A stretch of DNA of 64,000 nt from an uncultured Muribaculaceae bacterium (GCA_910585285.1 CAJUDL010000012.1:20972-84971); one strand, 5' to 3'; shown: positions 7,969 through 16,748, counted from the stretch's first letter. Numbers and translations are program-made. Notes: generated by a model from the sequence alone, not told the origin.

Positions 7969-10748
7969 TTATTTTACCATTAACTTATATGTTTTATCAT
8001 TAATATTCACAAAATACATCCCCGCTCCATTTGTTTGATAAACAATATCTTCTCCGTAGGATTTTACTTTATGTAATATAGTCCCGTCAACTTGAAAGAT
8101 ATAGACCAGAAGATCAGCAGGTACTCTTTTGATGACTATATTACTATTTTCAATGGTTATATTAATTTCATTGTTTGATACTTCATCAACGCTACTATAA
8201 TCAGATTCTCGTAGTTTTATAAAATCCGACCATACGGGAGCAACCCAATAATAATTATAGCATCCTTGAGGAACCGTTAGCTCGCAGCGTGTTTTTGATG
8301 TAGAATCAAAACAATCATTATCACAAATAGGCGGAGTGGTTGCTGTAATTTTAATATTGGATAAATTGGTACAACCTATAAAAGCATCGTTGCCTATACT
8401 TGAAAGAGAAGAGGGCAGGAATAATTCATTCAAGTTTCTTGAATTATAAAAGGCATAAGGTGCGATTTTGTTTGTTCCATCAATAACAGAATAATTATTA
8501 AAATCGGAACTATTTGGAAATATAAGAAGTTTGTCAAGTGTTGATGTATATAAGACACCATTCTTACTTATAAATCTATTATTTCCTGTTACTACGTTTA
8601 TTTTAACCATATTCTGACAATTTTTAACAATACCATCACCTATATAATTAACTCCTTTAGGAATTGTTATTTCCGATAGTCCATTACACCCCATAAATGC
8701 ATAATCATAGATAGATGTTAAGTTATTAGGCATAGGAATTCTAGTTAAGCTTACATCATTACGGAAGGATTGTTCACCGAAACAAACAACTCTATCAGGA
8801 ATTGCAATTACTGAAAGTTTGTCACAATCAGCAAATGCAAAATCTTTAATTCTCGTTGTATTTTCTGGCAACAAGAGATTTATCAATTGCTTACAGTTGT
8901 AAAACATATAATTGCTTACTTCATAATTTGAAGTCCCAAATGACTTATAATAACGTGAGCCTCCAGAAATGATGATGCAATTGGAAATATCAAGTGTTTC
9001 AAGCACTCCAGCAGTAGAATTTCCATCAATATCGCTTCCTGCCATTTCTCGTAAAAATTTGATATCATTACCATTTAGGTAGCCAGTTAAACAGAGATTT
9101 TTAATTTGATATTTTCTGTTTTCTGCTATGAGAGAAGACAGAGTCCCGGCTTTTTCCACATTTATATTTATTTGCTGGCTTGTTCCAGTATCAATAACAA
9201 CAAGAGTTTTTGTCAGTGTTATAGCAGCATTATGATTCTTATCTCCATTTTGGACTGCTCTAATTTCCACGGCTCCACAACCATAACAATCAAGATACCA
9301 AGTTCCATTGTTATTATATAGATTGGCTATATTATTAGGGGACATCTCGTAAGAGGCAGGTAGACCTGCGCTGCTGGTGGCTTCCAATGTTATATGCGAA
9401 TGCACTTTAACATTCAAGTTTTGATCCCATGTTAGCTCTTGGTTAGCTTTGTCAATAGTCAATATGCCAGAGTTATATTTGGTTATGAGATAGTTTTTTG
9501 CATCTCCTCCATCTACAGAAATTGTATAGTTACCTACATCGCTATTTTGTTCAGCAGATGTGCTAATTGTAGGTAATTCATTCCATTGGGGAGTACTTTC
9601 GTTATTTTTTAATCCAGAATAACTAAGTATGAAATTTGGATTAACAGAACCATAAATTTTGGATACATTCTCTACAGATAATTCTAAATTAGCTTTTGTT
9701 ATTGTTAATTCTCCGGGTAAATATTTGAATTCGTAATTATGAGCTTCAGCCCCACTTACGTTTATGGGATACTTACCGACAGAACTTTTTCTTCCTGCGT
9801 AAACTGTTGCATAAGCTTTGGTCTTAATGACATCAATCGTCTCATTATTGACTAATCCATCGTAATTAATCTCAAACTCTGGATTTAGTTCTCCATATTC
9901 TTTTGAATAATTAGACACAGAGACAATAATTTCGGCTGGATAGATTTCATAGTAAAATGGAATGGTGAATGCATATGAAATATCTTCATTAGATATTTGT
10001 GCTTCTATCGTTAATTCATATTCACCAACATTTTTTTCAGAGATGGTATATTAGATTCAAAGTTGTAATTTTGTAAATTATTTGACATGGTTAATGTTGG
10101 CATCTTTCCTGAGTATTTAAACCATGGTCCATTTGTAGATGCTATCGGTAGAATAGATGCATCGGGTACAGAGGTCGAAGGTTCAATATAATATTCCGGA
10201 TTCGGCACATAAGTTTTGGAAGTCGCATGCCATCCCTGTGGGGCAAAAGATGATAAGTAGATTAATTCTCTGAGTAACGGCGTATTATAGAATGAACAAT
10301 AAGTGTCTGAAGATCCTTCACCAAGGGATTCTACATTTGGGGGGATTACCATTTGGGTCAGATTTGTGCAATTTGCGAATGCGGCTTCACCGATTCGTTT
10401 TATGGTAGGAGGCAATATGATCATTTTTGCTGGTGAACCTATTGCTCCTTGGATCGTAAGATATCCGTTCATATCCCTACGATATCCTGAAAATGCCCAT
10501 TTGTCAATGCCTATGACCTCATATTCAAGGCCGTCATAGGTTATATGTGGAGGAATTAAATATACTTCTTTTGTGTATTTGCTTGGACCGGCTCCCCATT
10601 TAGTTATTTCATCGGATGGAGCAACTGATGCAGTCATCCCAGATAGGTTATAATACAGATCTCCTACTTGAACGCGTTTCGTTTGCGAATAACCGAGTTC
10701 ACAACTTAATGCGATGGTTATTAATATTAATAAGAGTGTTTTTTTCAT
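7969..10748 (-). pseudogene. LRR/MBG-domain surface protein gene split by a frameshift
   Basis: Two adjacent minus-strand frames (10748-10011, 245 codons; then to 7969) together encode one ~925-residue secreted protein. The N terminus has a signal peptide (MKKTLLLILITIALS...GYSQ) and BspA-like leucine-rich repeats (IKRIGEAAFANCTNLTQMVIP). After the break come two MBG-type repeats (KEYGELNPEFEINYDGL, KIYGSVNPNFILSYSGL), an Ig-like segment, a long second LRR block (about 265-560 of the second frame) and a C-terminal tail ending GAGMYFVNINDKTYKLMVK. The frames join if the seven-A tract at 10031-10037 (T on the + strand) had eight bases, giving SLKKNVGEYELTI. The break may be decay, slippage or a sequencing error. 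Its base composition is more AT-rich than its neighbours. Confidence 0.8.
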
Positions 10749-10936
10749 ATGTTATATGAATTAAAAATATTCAGACGTATTGTAGTAAATTAAAAGGATT
10801 CTAAGATTGTTTAACATCTTATGTATAAGATGTTATTTTCAACTTGTATTGAACTATGGTAATCTATATGTTATCCTATTCAGTTTATAAATCTCACTAT
10901 TTTCTGATAACCATATGGTAGCTATAACATGATAAA
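10749..10936. other. Intergenic stretch with one small hairpin
   Basis: AT-rich sequence between the small ORF and the LRR/MBG gene. The only structure I see is a perfect 9-bp hairpin AACATCTTA-TGTA-TAAGATGTT at 10813-10834. It could end transcription from the small minus-strand ORF or act in the leader of the LRR gene. No clear -7 box is visible. Confidence 0.4.
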
Positions 10937-11227
10937 TTATAGACTCTCTATCATTTTAATGTTTCTAATGTCAAGTCTAACTTCTTGTGGATTATACGGA
11001 TTCCCTGTAGAATCTGACACGGAAACGGAATAGATGCCTGTGTTGGTGTTAATTTGGTGCAATGCGTTAAATGTTAATTTCTCGGCTTCTTTATCCGTAC
11101 AGTTAATTTTAAGAACAACTATTTCATTAGTAAACACACCATCTAAAAGAATTGGGGAAGTCAATTCCAGTCCTAAGGCCTTATGATGCATATTGCAAGC
11201 TTTGAAAAGATACTCAATAGAACACAT
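10937..11227 (-). CDS. Small orphan ORF, unknown function
   Basis: A 96-codon frame starting MCSIEYLFKACNMHHKALG and ending RLDIRNIKMIESL. I do not recognise the family. The middle is rich in beta-forming segments (EIVVLKINC, TGIYSVSVSD), with no signal peptide or membrane helix. It begins 45 bp after the terminator of the candidate structured RNA on the same strand and lies upstream of the LRR/MBG gene. Its composition is compatible with real coding sequence, but no homologue or ribosome-binding site supports it. It could also be a gene remnant. Confidence 0.4.
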   Translation of the reverse strand: MCSIEYLFKACNMHHKALGLELTSPILLDGVFTNEIVVLKINCTDKEAEKLTFNALHQINTNTGIYSVSVSDSTGNPYNPQEVRLDIRNIKMIESL

Positions 11228-11271
11228 TTTACATTTAGATGCCGCGGTCTTCCCCTCGTTGGCGTTAGGTT

Positions 11272-11603
11272 AGAAAAAGAAAAAGCGTAGGAATCTGTAT
11301 CTGTCACCGTCCTACGTTCAGAGGCTTCTCGCATTGCCCTTTAGATGTCGGACGGCAACGTGCAGAAGCCCACGCCTGTATATGCAATCAATGCATCCGG
11401 CTATATTTCTCCCGAAATATCATGCCGAATACAAGATAATTACATATCCACGGGCATCTACCGTTGCTCAATCCTTGACATCTAAATGAAATTTTGCGAG
11501 AATTCCTGAACGTCAAGAATCAGCGCGGATAAACGCTTTCTTATGTATTTTCACTACATCCCGCTCCGCTTAACCCCAGACCGGGGCTTCTGCGAGGCGG
11601 TCT
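11272..11603 (-). ncRNA. Candidate ~330-nt structured RNA
   Basis: This GC-richer island in an AT-rich gap has a -7 box (TAATTTTGC at 11618-11610) just before it and ends in a terminator: CGTAGGA/TCCTACG stem (11286-11316) followed by CTTTTTCTTTTT. Read 5'-3' on the minus strand it contains CAGACCG...CGGTCTG, a GCGGGAT/ATCCGC stem, CTTGACG/TGTCAAG, CGGC-ATATTTC/GAAATAT-GCCG, ATGCA/TGCAT and GGCTTCTGCA/TGCGAGAAGCC. The first hairpin loop, GCAGAAGCCC, is perfectly complementary to GGGCTTCTGC ~240 nt later, which suggests a pseudoknot or a switch. It does not show the tmRNA, RNase P or SRP signatures I know. A Bacteroidales 6S-like or other Rfam RNA is possible. Confidence 0.65.
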
Positions 11604-11609
11604 GCAAAC

Positions 11610-11618
11610 GCAAAATTA
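11610..11618 (-). promoter_or_regulatory. -7 box of the candidate structured RNA
   Basis: TAATTTTGC on the minus strand matches TAnnTTTG and would start transcription about 7 nt further on, at the first stem of the RNA. The upstream -33 region is not a clear TTTG. Confidence 0.5.
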
Positions 11619-11639
11619 CAAATATTTTTTGTAATTCAT

Positions 11640-12130
11640 TGTCTAATGTGCCGAAAAACATTCTAATTATTTTGATTATGAAGCGATGTTGATAGAGTCA
11701 CGGCGCTTGAGATTCACCTGTTATCTGCCCGTTCAACTTAAGTATTTAACTATAGTGTCCAGTTTCATGTCCCATTTTCAAATCAGAATTCTAAATTTCG
11801 ATTTACCGAACGGAGCTTAATTAAGTAAGAAGTTATAAGTAAAAAGGATAAATTGGCGTGCCTCAACAATCATATTAAATTAAAGATTTACAGCATCGCG
11901 GATCCCTCTCACCTTGCGGTGATTCAGGTAGGACGCGGACAGGACGGATGGCACGCAGATTCCTTGATACCCATGAAATCATATTCAAAAAGCTTATCGC
12001 GGATTCATATGCCTTGCGGCATATGGTGTGAGTCGCGGATTGAAGCCGATGGTTGCTTTATAACAGCCGATATTTTGGTTTTTCAACTCCTCCAATTTCA
12101 AAGCATATGGTAGTAGATGAGGTCTGGAAA
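11640..12130. repeat. Gene-free spacer with TTGC-loop hairpins
   Basis: No convincing gene is present in this ~490-bp spacer. The part 11891-12055 holds repeated GCGGAT/GCAGAT words and two hairpins with the same CC-TTGC-GG apex: TCACC-TTGC-GGTGA (11909-11922) and CATATGCC-TTGC-GGCATATG (12006-12025). The rest (11640-11880) is featureless AT-rich sequence. The 86-codon + frame here has no family features and looks spurious. Confidence 0.55.
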
Positions 12131-12859
12131 TCAGGAGAAGACTTCGGAGAGGATGTCGGGAGATTTGAGGGAGGAGAGTCCTGGGAAGTGGATGGAGTAG
12201 TAGCGGAGGAGGCGGTCGAGGAGGCGGCGGCGGTCGGCGCCGGTGAAGCGGTAGTGACGCATATTGGTCAGGGTGATACGGGAGAGGAGTGCGAGGAGGC
12301 GCGTTTCTTCCGGAGTGAGGATGTCGCGGTGCAAGGCGGTGTCGACTACGGGGATGCCGGCACGCATATCAAAACTGTCGCCTTTTTCATAGCCGGAAAG
12401 ATCGGGCGCAATGCCGGCAATGTCAAGAAAACGGATAAGAAACCAGATGTGGAAGTTTGCTAATCCTTTCTGCATGTTGTCGAGAGCCCTTACGGCGGCT
12501 ATTATGAATTCCCAGGCTGTGGGGTCAGGCGAGGCATCCCGGAAATATCTGTTAAGGAACTCTGAGATAAACAGGACAATGGAGGATTTTACAGGGTTGA
12601 AATACAGATCGCGCCATATTTCATAAGGTGTTACCGCTCCGAGGAGCTGAAGCTCTCGGTTCTGACGCATGTTCACATCGGCTTCAATGACCGACAGCGG
12701 GAGCAGACGGGCATTGCGCATGCGCGCGCTTTTCCCGGATCCGACAGGCGAAAGGAATGCTATCCTGCCTCGATCGCGCGTGAAGAGGGTCACAACGTTG
12801 TGGCGGTCGTTGTGCTTGATCACATCTATCACTATTCCCCGTATCTTCTCAATTGCCAT
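12131..12859 (-). CDS. recO: DNA repair protein RecO
   Basis: A 242-residue RecO, which with RecR loads RecA onto SSB-coated ssDNA in RecFOR recombination. The N-terminal OB fold is visible as MAIEKIRGIVIDVIKHNDRH followed by VVTLFTRDRGRIAFLSPVG. The helical C-terminal domain contains YFNPVKSSIVLFISEFLNR and the family-typical NFHIWFLIRFLDIAGIAPDL. No zinc-binding cysteines are present, as is usual for this lineage's form. It is a lone minus-strand gene; its leader carries an unusual G-rich tract. Confidence 0.93.
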   Translation of the reverse strand: MAIEKIRGIVIDVIKHNDRHNVVTLFTRDRGRIAFLSPVGSGKSARMRNARLLPLSVIEADVNMRQNRELQLLGAVTPYEIWRDLYFNPVKSSIVLFISEFLNRYFRDASPDPTAWEFIIAAVRALDNMQKGLANFHIWFLIRFLDIAGIAPDLSGYEKGDSFDMRAGIPVVDTALHRDILTPEETRLLALLSRITLTNMRHYRFTGADRRRLLDRLLRYYSIHFPGLSSLKSPDILSEVFS

Positions 12860-12902
12860 CTTCTGCCAACTTTCAATTCAAAAATCTTACACTTTCCGAT
12901 TT

Positions 12903-12977
12903 CTCCCCATATATCCCCATTTCGTTCCATCGGTCCTATCAATCCCCATATATCCCTATCTCGCCCCATTTAACCCC
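12903..12977 (-). other. G-run tract in the recO leader (possible G-quadruplex)
   Basis: On the minus strand, 45-120 nt upstream of recO, there are six runs of three or more G (complements at 12905-12908, 12915-12918, 12944-12947, 12954-12956, 12964-12967, 12974-12977). Most loops are 6-7 nt. Two imperfect copies of the word ATCCCCATATATCCC (+ strand) build it. Four runs spaced this way can in principle form a G-quadruplex in DNA or RNA. Confidence 0.5.
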
Positions 12978-13028
12978 AGAAATTAAAAAAACGTCTTAAA
13001 ATTTAAACACTTTTTTAAAATTTATGAT

Positions 13029-13077
13029 TAAATTTGGTCAATAAAAAAAGTCTATCTCTTTTCACAAAGAAATAGAC
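13029..13077 (+). promoter_or_regulatory. Promoter -7 box and 5'-terminal hairpin ahead of the DUF2851 gene
   Basis: TAAATTTG at 13029-13036 is a good -7 box on the + strand. The predicted start (about 13043) is followed within 7 nt by the hairpin GTCTATCTCTTT-TCAC-AAAGAAATAGAC (13050-13077, one mismatch). In the other direction the same hairpin precedes a T-run, so it would also work as a minus-strand terminator. Confidence 0.55.
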
Positions 13078-13103
13078 CGAAACCTTAATCTTAATTTAAT
13101 ACT

Positions 13104-13148
13104 ATGAAAAACACATTACAAAGTTATAAAAATATTTACGAATTCTAA
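13104..13148 (+). CDS. Possible 14-residue leader peptide
   Basis: A tiny frame (MKNTLQSYKNIYEF, then TAA) lies between the hairpin and the half copy of the family A repeat, in the leader of the DUF2851 gene. Support is weak: only an ATG, a plausible spacing and no competing start. It may be chance. Confidence 0.2.
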   Translation: MKNTLQSYKNIYEF

Positions 13149-13191
13149 AAAAAGATTTTTTGGGGAATCGTTTGAATTAACAAATATTAAC

Positions 13192-13257
13192 TAATTCAAC
13201 TTTTCAATCGTAAAGTTGAAGTTGAGAAGTTTAATTGCGCAGTGCGCAGTTTAGGAG
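13192..13257 (+). repeat. Family A repeat, left half only (A7)
   Basis: TAATTCAACTTTTCAATCG...AAGTTGAAG and then TTGCGCAGTGCGCAGTTTA match the first ~65 bp of the full-length element, but the right half is absent. The element stops 2 bp before the DUF2851 ATG, so the start codon sits where the element centre would be. Confidence 0.75.
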
Positions 13258-13259
13258 TT

Positions 13260-14540
13260 ATGGAGAAGCTATATCAATATCTCTGGAAGCACCGAATGTT
13301 GGGCAGAAAACTCTATCTTGAAGATGGGGCAGAGCTGGAGATATTGTCTCCCGGAAAGTTGAACTGCGATGCCGGTCCTGATTTTTCGAACGCACGTATA
13401 CGCATCGGCGGTATGGAATGGGCGGGAAATGTGGAGATCCATGTGCGGGCATCAGATTGGTATCGCCACGGTCATGACAGCGATGCCGCATATGATTCGG
13501 TAGCCCTTCATGTGGTGGCTATCAGTGACAGGCGCGTTACGCGCTCCGACGGAACGGAGATTCCCCAACTTACCGCCACTTTCCCCGAAAGCTTTTTCAA
13601 TATGTACGCCACTCTTTGTGGAGGTATATCCGACATCCGTTGCGCCGGAGATGTTGCATGCATCCCCTCGCTGATAAAGACAGATTGTCTTGAGTCTCTC
13701 GCAGTTGAGAGAATGCACGTTAAAGCCACGCGTATTATTGACGAACTGCAGAATCTCGGTGGCGATTGGGAGCGTACATGTTTTGTGACACTTGCCCGCG
13801 CTTTGGGATTCGGACTCAACAGCGAACCTTTTGAAATTTTAGCAAGATCGATTCCATTGGGATATCTGCATCGCCATGCCGATAATCTTGTGCAACTTGA
13901 AGCGTTGCTTTTCGGGCAGGCAGGTATGCTTGATACCTCCATACATATTTTTGATGAATATTATCAGCTGCTCTGTCGCGAATATTATTTTCTTGCGCGC
14001 AAATATAATCTGCGTCCCATGAAACGGGAGTTATGGAAATACGCGCGCACGCGCCCGCAGAATTTTCCGCATCGCCGCATCGCGGTGCTCGCCAAAACTC
14101 TTTACGGAGGATTCTCGCTCCTTTCGCGTATTCTTGCAGCTGCCGGAGAAATCGGCAAGACCCGCGAGCTGTTGCACTGGGAGCTTGAGGGGTACTGGCT
14201 TACGCATTCCGATTTCGACAGGGAGCAACCTATGGGAGCGGCGGCTTTAGGGACAGGGAGTGTTGATCTCTTGATGATTAATCTCGTGGCTCCCATATTA
14301 TATGCACATGGCGCGGCTCACGGTGATCCAGAGAAAGCGGAAACGGGACTTGAACTATGGCGCCAACTCCCTCCGGAGAGGAATATGTATGTGCGCCAAT
14401 GGCAGCAACTTGGTTTTGAATGTGGGGATGCCATGCGCAGCCAGGCATTGCTGCAGCTCCGCAAACAGTATTGCGATTCCGGCAGATGTCTCGACTGTCG
14501 CCTCGGACACTGGTTGCTTCGCACAAAAGTCAATGACTGA
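13260..14540 (+). CDS. DUF2851 family protein
   Basis: A 426-residue cytosolic protein of the DUF2851 family common in Bacteroidetes; the function is not established. The conserved start MEKLYQYLWKHRMLGRKLYL is followed by ILSPGKLNCDAGPDFSNARI and GNVEIHVRASDWYRHGH, an acidic and histidine-rich N-terminal region that resembles a nuclease-type active site (inference only). The C terminus carries a four-cysteine cluster (YCDSGRCLDCRLGHWLL), possibly a metal or Fe-S site. ATG 13260 is chosen over GTG 13242 because the latter lies inside the repeat. Confidence 0.85.
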   Translation: MEKLYQYLWKHRMLGRKLYLEDGAELEILSPGKLNCDAGPDFSNARIRIGGMEWAGNVEIHVRASDWYRHGHDSDAAYDSVALHVVAISDRRVTRSDGTEIPQLTATFPESFFNMYATLCGGISDIRCAGDVACIPSLIKTDCLESLAVERMHVKATRIIDELQNLGGDWERTCFVTLARALGFGLNSEPFEILARSIPLGYLHRHADNLVQLEALLFGQAGMLDTSIHIFDEYYQLLCREYYFLARKYNLRPMKRELWKYARTRPQNFPHRRIAVLAKTLYGGFSLLSRILAAAGEIGKTRELLHWELEGYWLTHSDFDREQPMGAAALGTGSVDLLMINLVAPILYAHGAAHGDPEKAETGLELWRQLPPERNMYVRQWQQLGFECGDAMRSQALLQLRKQYCDSGRCLDCRLGHWLLRTKVND

Positions 14541-14568
14541 AAAATGCGTTTATTTATAAAAAAATAGC

Positions 14569-14577
14569 TAATTTTGC
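14569..14577 (+). promoter_or_regulatory. -7 box upstream of the RluA-type gene
   Basis: TAATTTTGC fits TAnnTTTG. Transcription would start near 14584, giving a ~220-nt leader that contains the whole family A copy A2. Confidence 0.5.
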
Positions 14578-14638
14578 AGAATGCAACGTGCGGTGATAAA
14601 AATTGCCGCAGCATTGTTATAACCATAGATTACTCATT

Positions 14639-14795
14639 TAAGTTTCGCAAGCTTCAACTTAAAGTTTAAAAGTTTAAGCGTTTAGAAGTTTATATGATGC
14701 AAATCAGTTATTTAGTGGCAACCAAATAAACTTATAAACTGCGCTTTGCGCAAATAAACTAATAAACTTCAACTTTGCTTGTGAAAGTTGAATTA
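14639..14795 (-). repeat. Family A repeat, copy A2 (inverted relative to its gene)
   Basis: The reverse complement of this 157-bp block matches copies A1 and A3 at both ends and at the GCGC hairpin, while the central section is more diverged. It ends 8 bp before the ATG of the pseudouridine synthase. It is the only copy whose orientation opposes the downstream gene. Confidence 0.8.
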
Positions 14796-14803
14796 CTTAT
14801 ATA

Positions 14804-15736
14804 ATGGCACTACAAGGCGATAGAAAAAGAACAGGTTTCAAAGAAGACAGGATATTTACGTGGGAGAACAGGGATGTATCCCCCGTTACCCTTATGGATT
14901 TTATTTCACGTATGCGCCCTGATTCGAAACGAGGCGATATCAAGAAATGGATGAAATACGGACATCTTAAGGTAAACGGAACAGTCACAAACGCTTTCGA
15001 TGCTTCAATAGAGCCGGGAGCTGTGGTGGAATTCAATGCCACTCGTCCATTCCCGCACTTTCATCATCATCGCATCGAGATTGTTTATGAGGATAACGAT
15101 GTGCTCGTGATAAACAAAGGGTACGGTCTTCTATCCGTGCCTACGCAAAGCCACCGTAAGGAAGAGAATGCGTATAAAATCCTCCGTAATTATGTGAAGG
15201 AGGTTAATCCTGCCAACAAACTTTTTATTGTGCATCGTCTTGACCGAGACACTTCCGGACTAATGATGTTTGCCAAGTCGGAGGAGGCACAGAATGTGCT
15301 GCGTCACAATTGGAACAACATTATCCTTGAACGTCTGTATGTTGCTGTGCTTGAAGGTAACCTGGAACAGGACCGCGGATTCGTGAAAAGCCGCCTGGCT
15401 GAAAATTCGCAGTTTGTGGTTTATACCACTGACAATCCCGAAGAAGGACGCATTGCCGTGACGCATTATGAAGTGGTTAGTCGTGGAAATGGTTTTACAT
15501 TAGCTCAATTTTCGCTTGACACCGGACGTAAGAACCAGATACGTGTCCATGCTAAAGAACTTGGTCATCCTATTGCCGGCGATAAGAAATATGGTGCCAC
15601 AAAGAGCCCGCTTCATCGTCTTGCCCTTCATGCGAGAACACTTCGTTTCGCTCACCCTATCACTCGAAAGGATATGAATTTCGAGACACCTATACCGCCC
15701 AAATTTGCGGCGGCAACACGTAAACAAATGAAATAG
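14804..15736 (+). CDS. RluA family 23S rRNA/tRNA pseudouridine synthase
   Basis: A 310-residue pseudouridine synthase of the RluA/RluD group that isomerises uridines in structured RNA. The N-terminal S4-like domain (about 25-85, with MKYGHLKVNG and IEPGAVVEF) is followed by the catalytic domain. The catalytic motif is HRLDRDTSGLMMFAKS with the active aspartate, and the strand GRKNQIRVHAKELGHPI is also present. The exact target site cannot be assigned. The PAP2-like gene follows after 2 bp, so the two are an operon. Confidence 0.9.
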   Translation: MALQGDRKRTGFKEDRIFTWENRDVSPVTLMDFISRMRPDSKRGDIKKWMKYGHLKVNGTVTNAFDASIEPGAVVEFNATRPFPHFHHHRIEIVYEDNDVLVINKGYGLLSVPTQSHRKEENAYKILRNYVKEVNPANKLFIVHRLDRDTSGLMMFAKSEEAQNVLRHNWNNIILERLYVAVLEGNLEQDRGFVKSRLAENSQFVVYTTDNPEEGRIAVTHYEVVSRGNGFTLAQFSLDTGRKNQIRVHAKELGHPIAGDKKYGATKSPLHRLALHARTLRFAHPITRKDMNFETPIPPKFAAATRKQMK

Positions 15737-15738
15737 CT

Positions 15739-16554
15739 ATGAAATTAGACACATCATCATATTATCCTGCCTCTCCTCTCGACGATGATCCGGAGGAAGA
15801 GGTAATTGTGGAAGTTGAAGAGACTCACTTTCCGGAAAAAACTGAAAACACGGAAGAAGAGAATCAAAAGACCCCGGATCTCGACGAAGATACAGGTTAT
15901 GAATCCGAACCCGACAGGAGTTATCCCCCGACCGCCGGAGAACGTATTGCCGACGGGTTCGCAACCTTCCTTTCATGGGTCATGGTTCCTTTGCTGATGC
16001 CCGTATATGGTGTGCTTCTTGCATTCAATGTCTCAATTCTGGATTTCACACCAATGTCGGTGAAGACCGTATTTACTCTCGTCACAGTCGCGTTCACCGT
16101 GGCAGTGCCGGCATTGCTCGTGCTTCTGCTCAAGCGCATGGGATTGGTTCACGATGTCGGTCTGAACGGACGTAAAGAGCGCTTGATACCCTATATCATA
16201 TCTATTGTGTGTCTGGTAGGCACAGGTTGGTTTATGTGGTATAAAGGCGCACCGATGTGGCTTGTGATGTTCTTTGGAGGAGGTGCGGTTGCCGGACTTG
16301 TGAATCTGCTTGTCAATTTTAAATGGAAGATTTCTGCCCATGCCGCCGGCGTTGCCGGAGTTGTGGCTTTACTGATACGTATAATCAGGGTCGGTTTCCC
16401 GCAGGAAGGGGCATTTATCTGGCTGCTTGTTTCGATAGCACTTTCCGGATTGTTGGGTACGACCCGAGTGTGGCTCGGACGTCACACCGTTTGGCAGGTG
16501 CTTGCCGGGTATGCGGTAGGCTTCCTTTCAGTCTTTTTCATGACCATGATATAA
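15739..16554 (+). CDS. PAP2-like integral membrane protein
   Basis: A 271-residue protein with an acidic, unstructured cytosolic N terminus (about 1-65, many E/D) and about six membrane helices. The C-terminal half keeps pieces of the PAP2 phosphatase pattern: GRKERLIPY (first motif, atypical), KISAHAAG and RVWLGRHTVWQVLAGYAVG, where the histidine and the preceding arginine correspond to the catalytic motif. It could dephosphorylate a lipid pyrophosphate carrier; this is inference, since the canonical first motif is altered. It is co-transcribed with the pseudouridine synthase. Confidence 0.7.
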   Translation: MKLDTSSYYPASPLDDDPEEEVIVEVEETHFPEKTENTEEENQKTPDLDEDTGYESEPDRSYPPTAGERIADGFATFLSWVMVPLLMPVYGVLLAFNVSILDFTPMSVKTVFTLVTVAFTVAVPALLVLLLKRMGLVHDVGLNGRKERLIPYIISIVCLVGTGWFMWYKGAPMWLVMFFGGGAVAGLVNLLVNFKWKISAHAAGVAGVVALLIRIIRVGFPQEGAFIWLLVSIALSGLLGTTRVWLGRHTVWQVLAGYAVGFLSVFFMTMI

Positions 16555-16558
16555 TTTA

Positions 16559-16730
16559 TTAATTCAACTTTCGCAAGCGAAAAGTTGAAGTTTAGAAGTT
16601 TATTTGCGCTTCGCGCAGTTTATGAGTTTATTTGTTTGATACGAATAAATAAAAACTCAGTCATATTCGCATCGGATAAACTTTTAAACTTATAAACTCT
16701 TAAACTTTAAGTTGAAGCTTGCGAAACTTA
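16559..16730 (+). repeat. Family A repeat, copy A3
   Basis: A 172-bp full-length copy with both halves well preserved. It begins 5 bp after the PAP2-like stop and ends 18 bp before the ispG start. The centre has GATACGAAT...ATTCGCATC, the innermost pairing of the cruciform. Confidence 0.85.
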
Positions 16731-16748
16731 AATGATTAGATAGATACA

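Noticed and set aside
11272..11603. tmRNA or RNase P RNA
   Set aside because: No tRNA-like ends with a T-loop and CCA, no tag frame, and no conserved RNase P core sequence on either strand.
11853..12113. 86-codon + strand ORF in the spacer after recO
   Set aside because: It runs through the hairpin repeats and has no recognisable features or ribosome-binding context.
12053..12463. 136-codon + strand ORF overlapping the recO 3' end
   Set aside because: Low-complexity E/A/V/G-rich translation antisense to a well-supported RecO.
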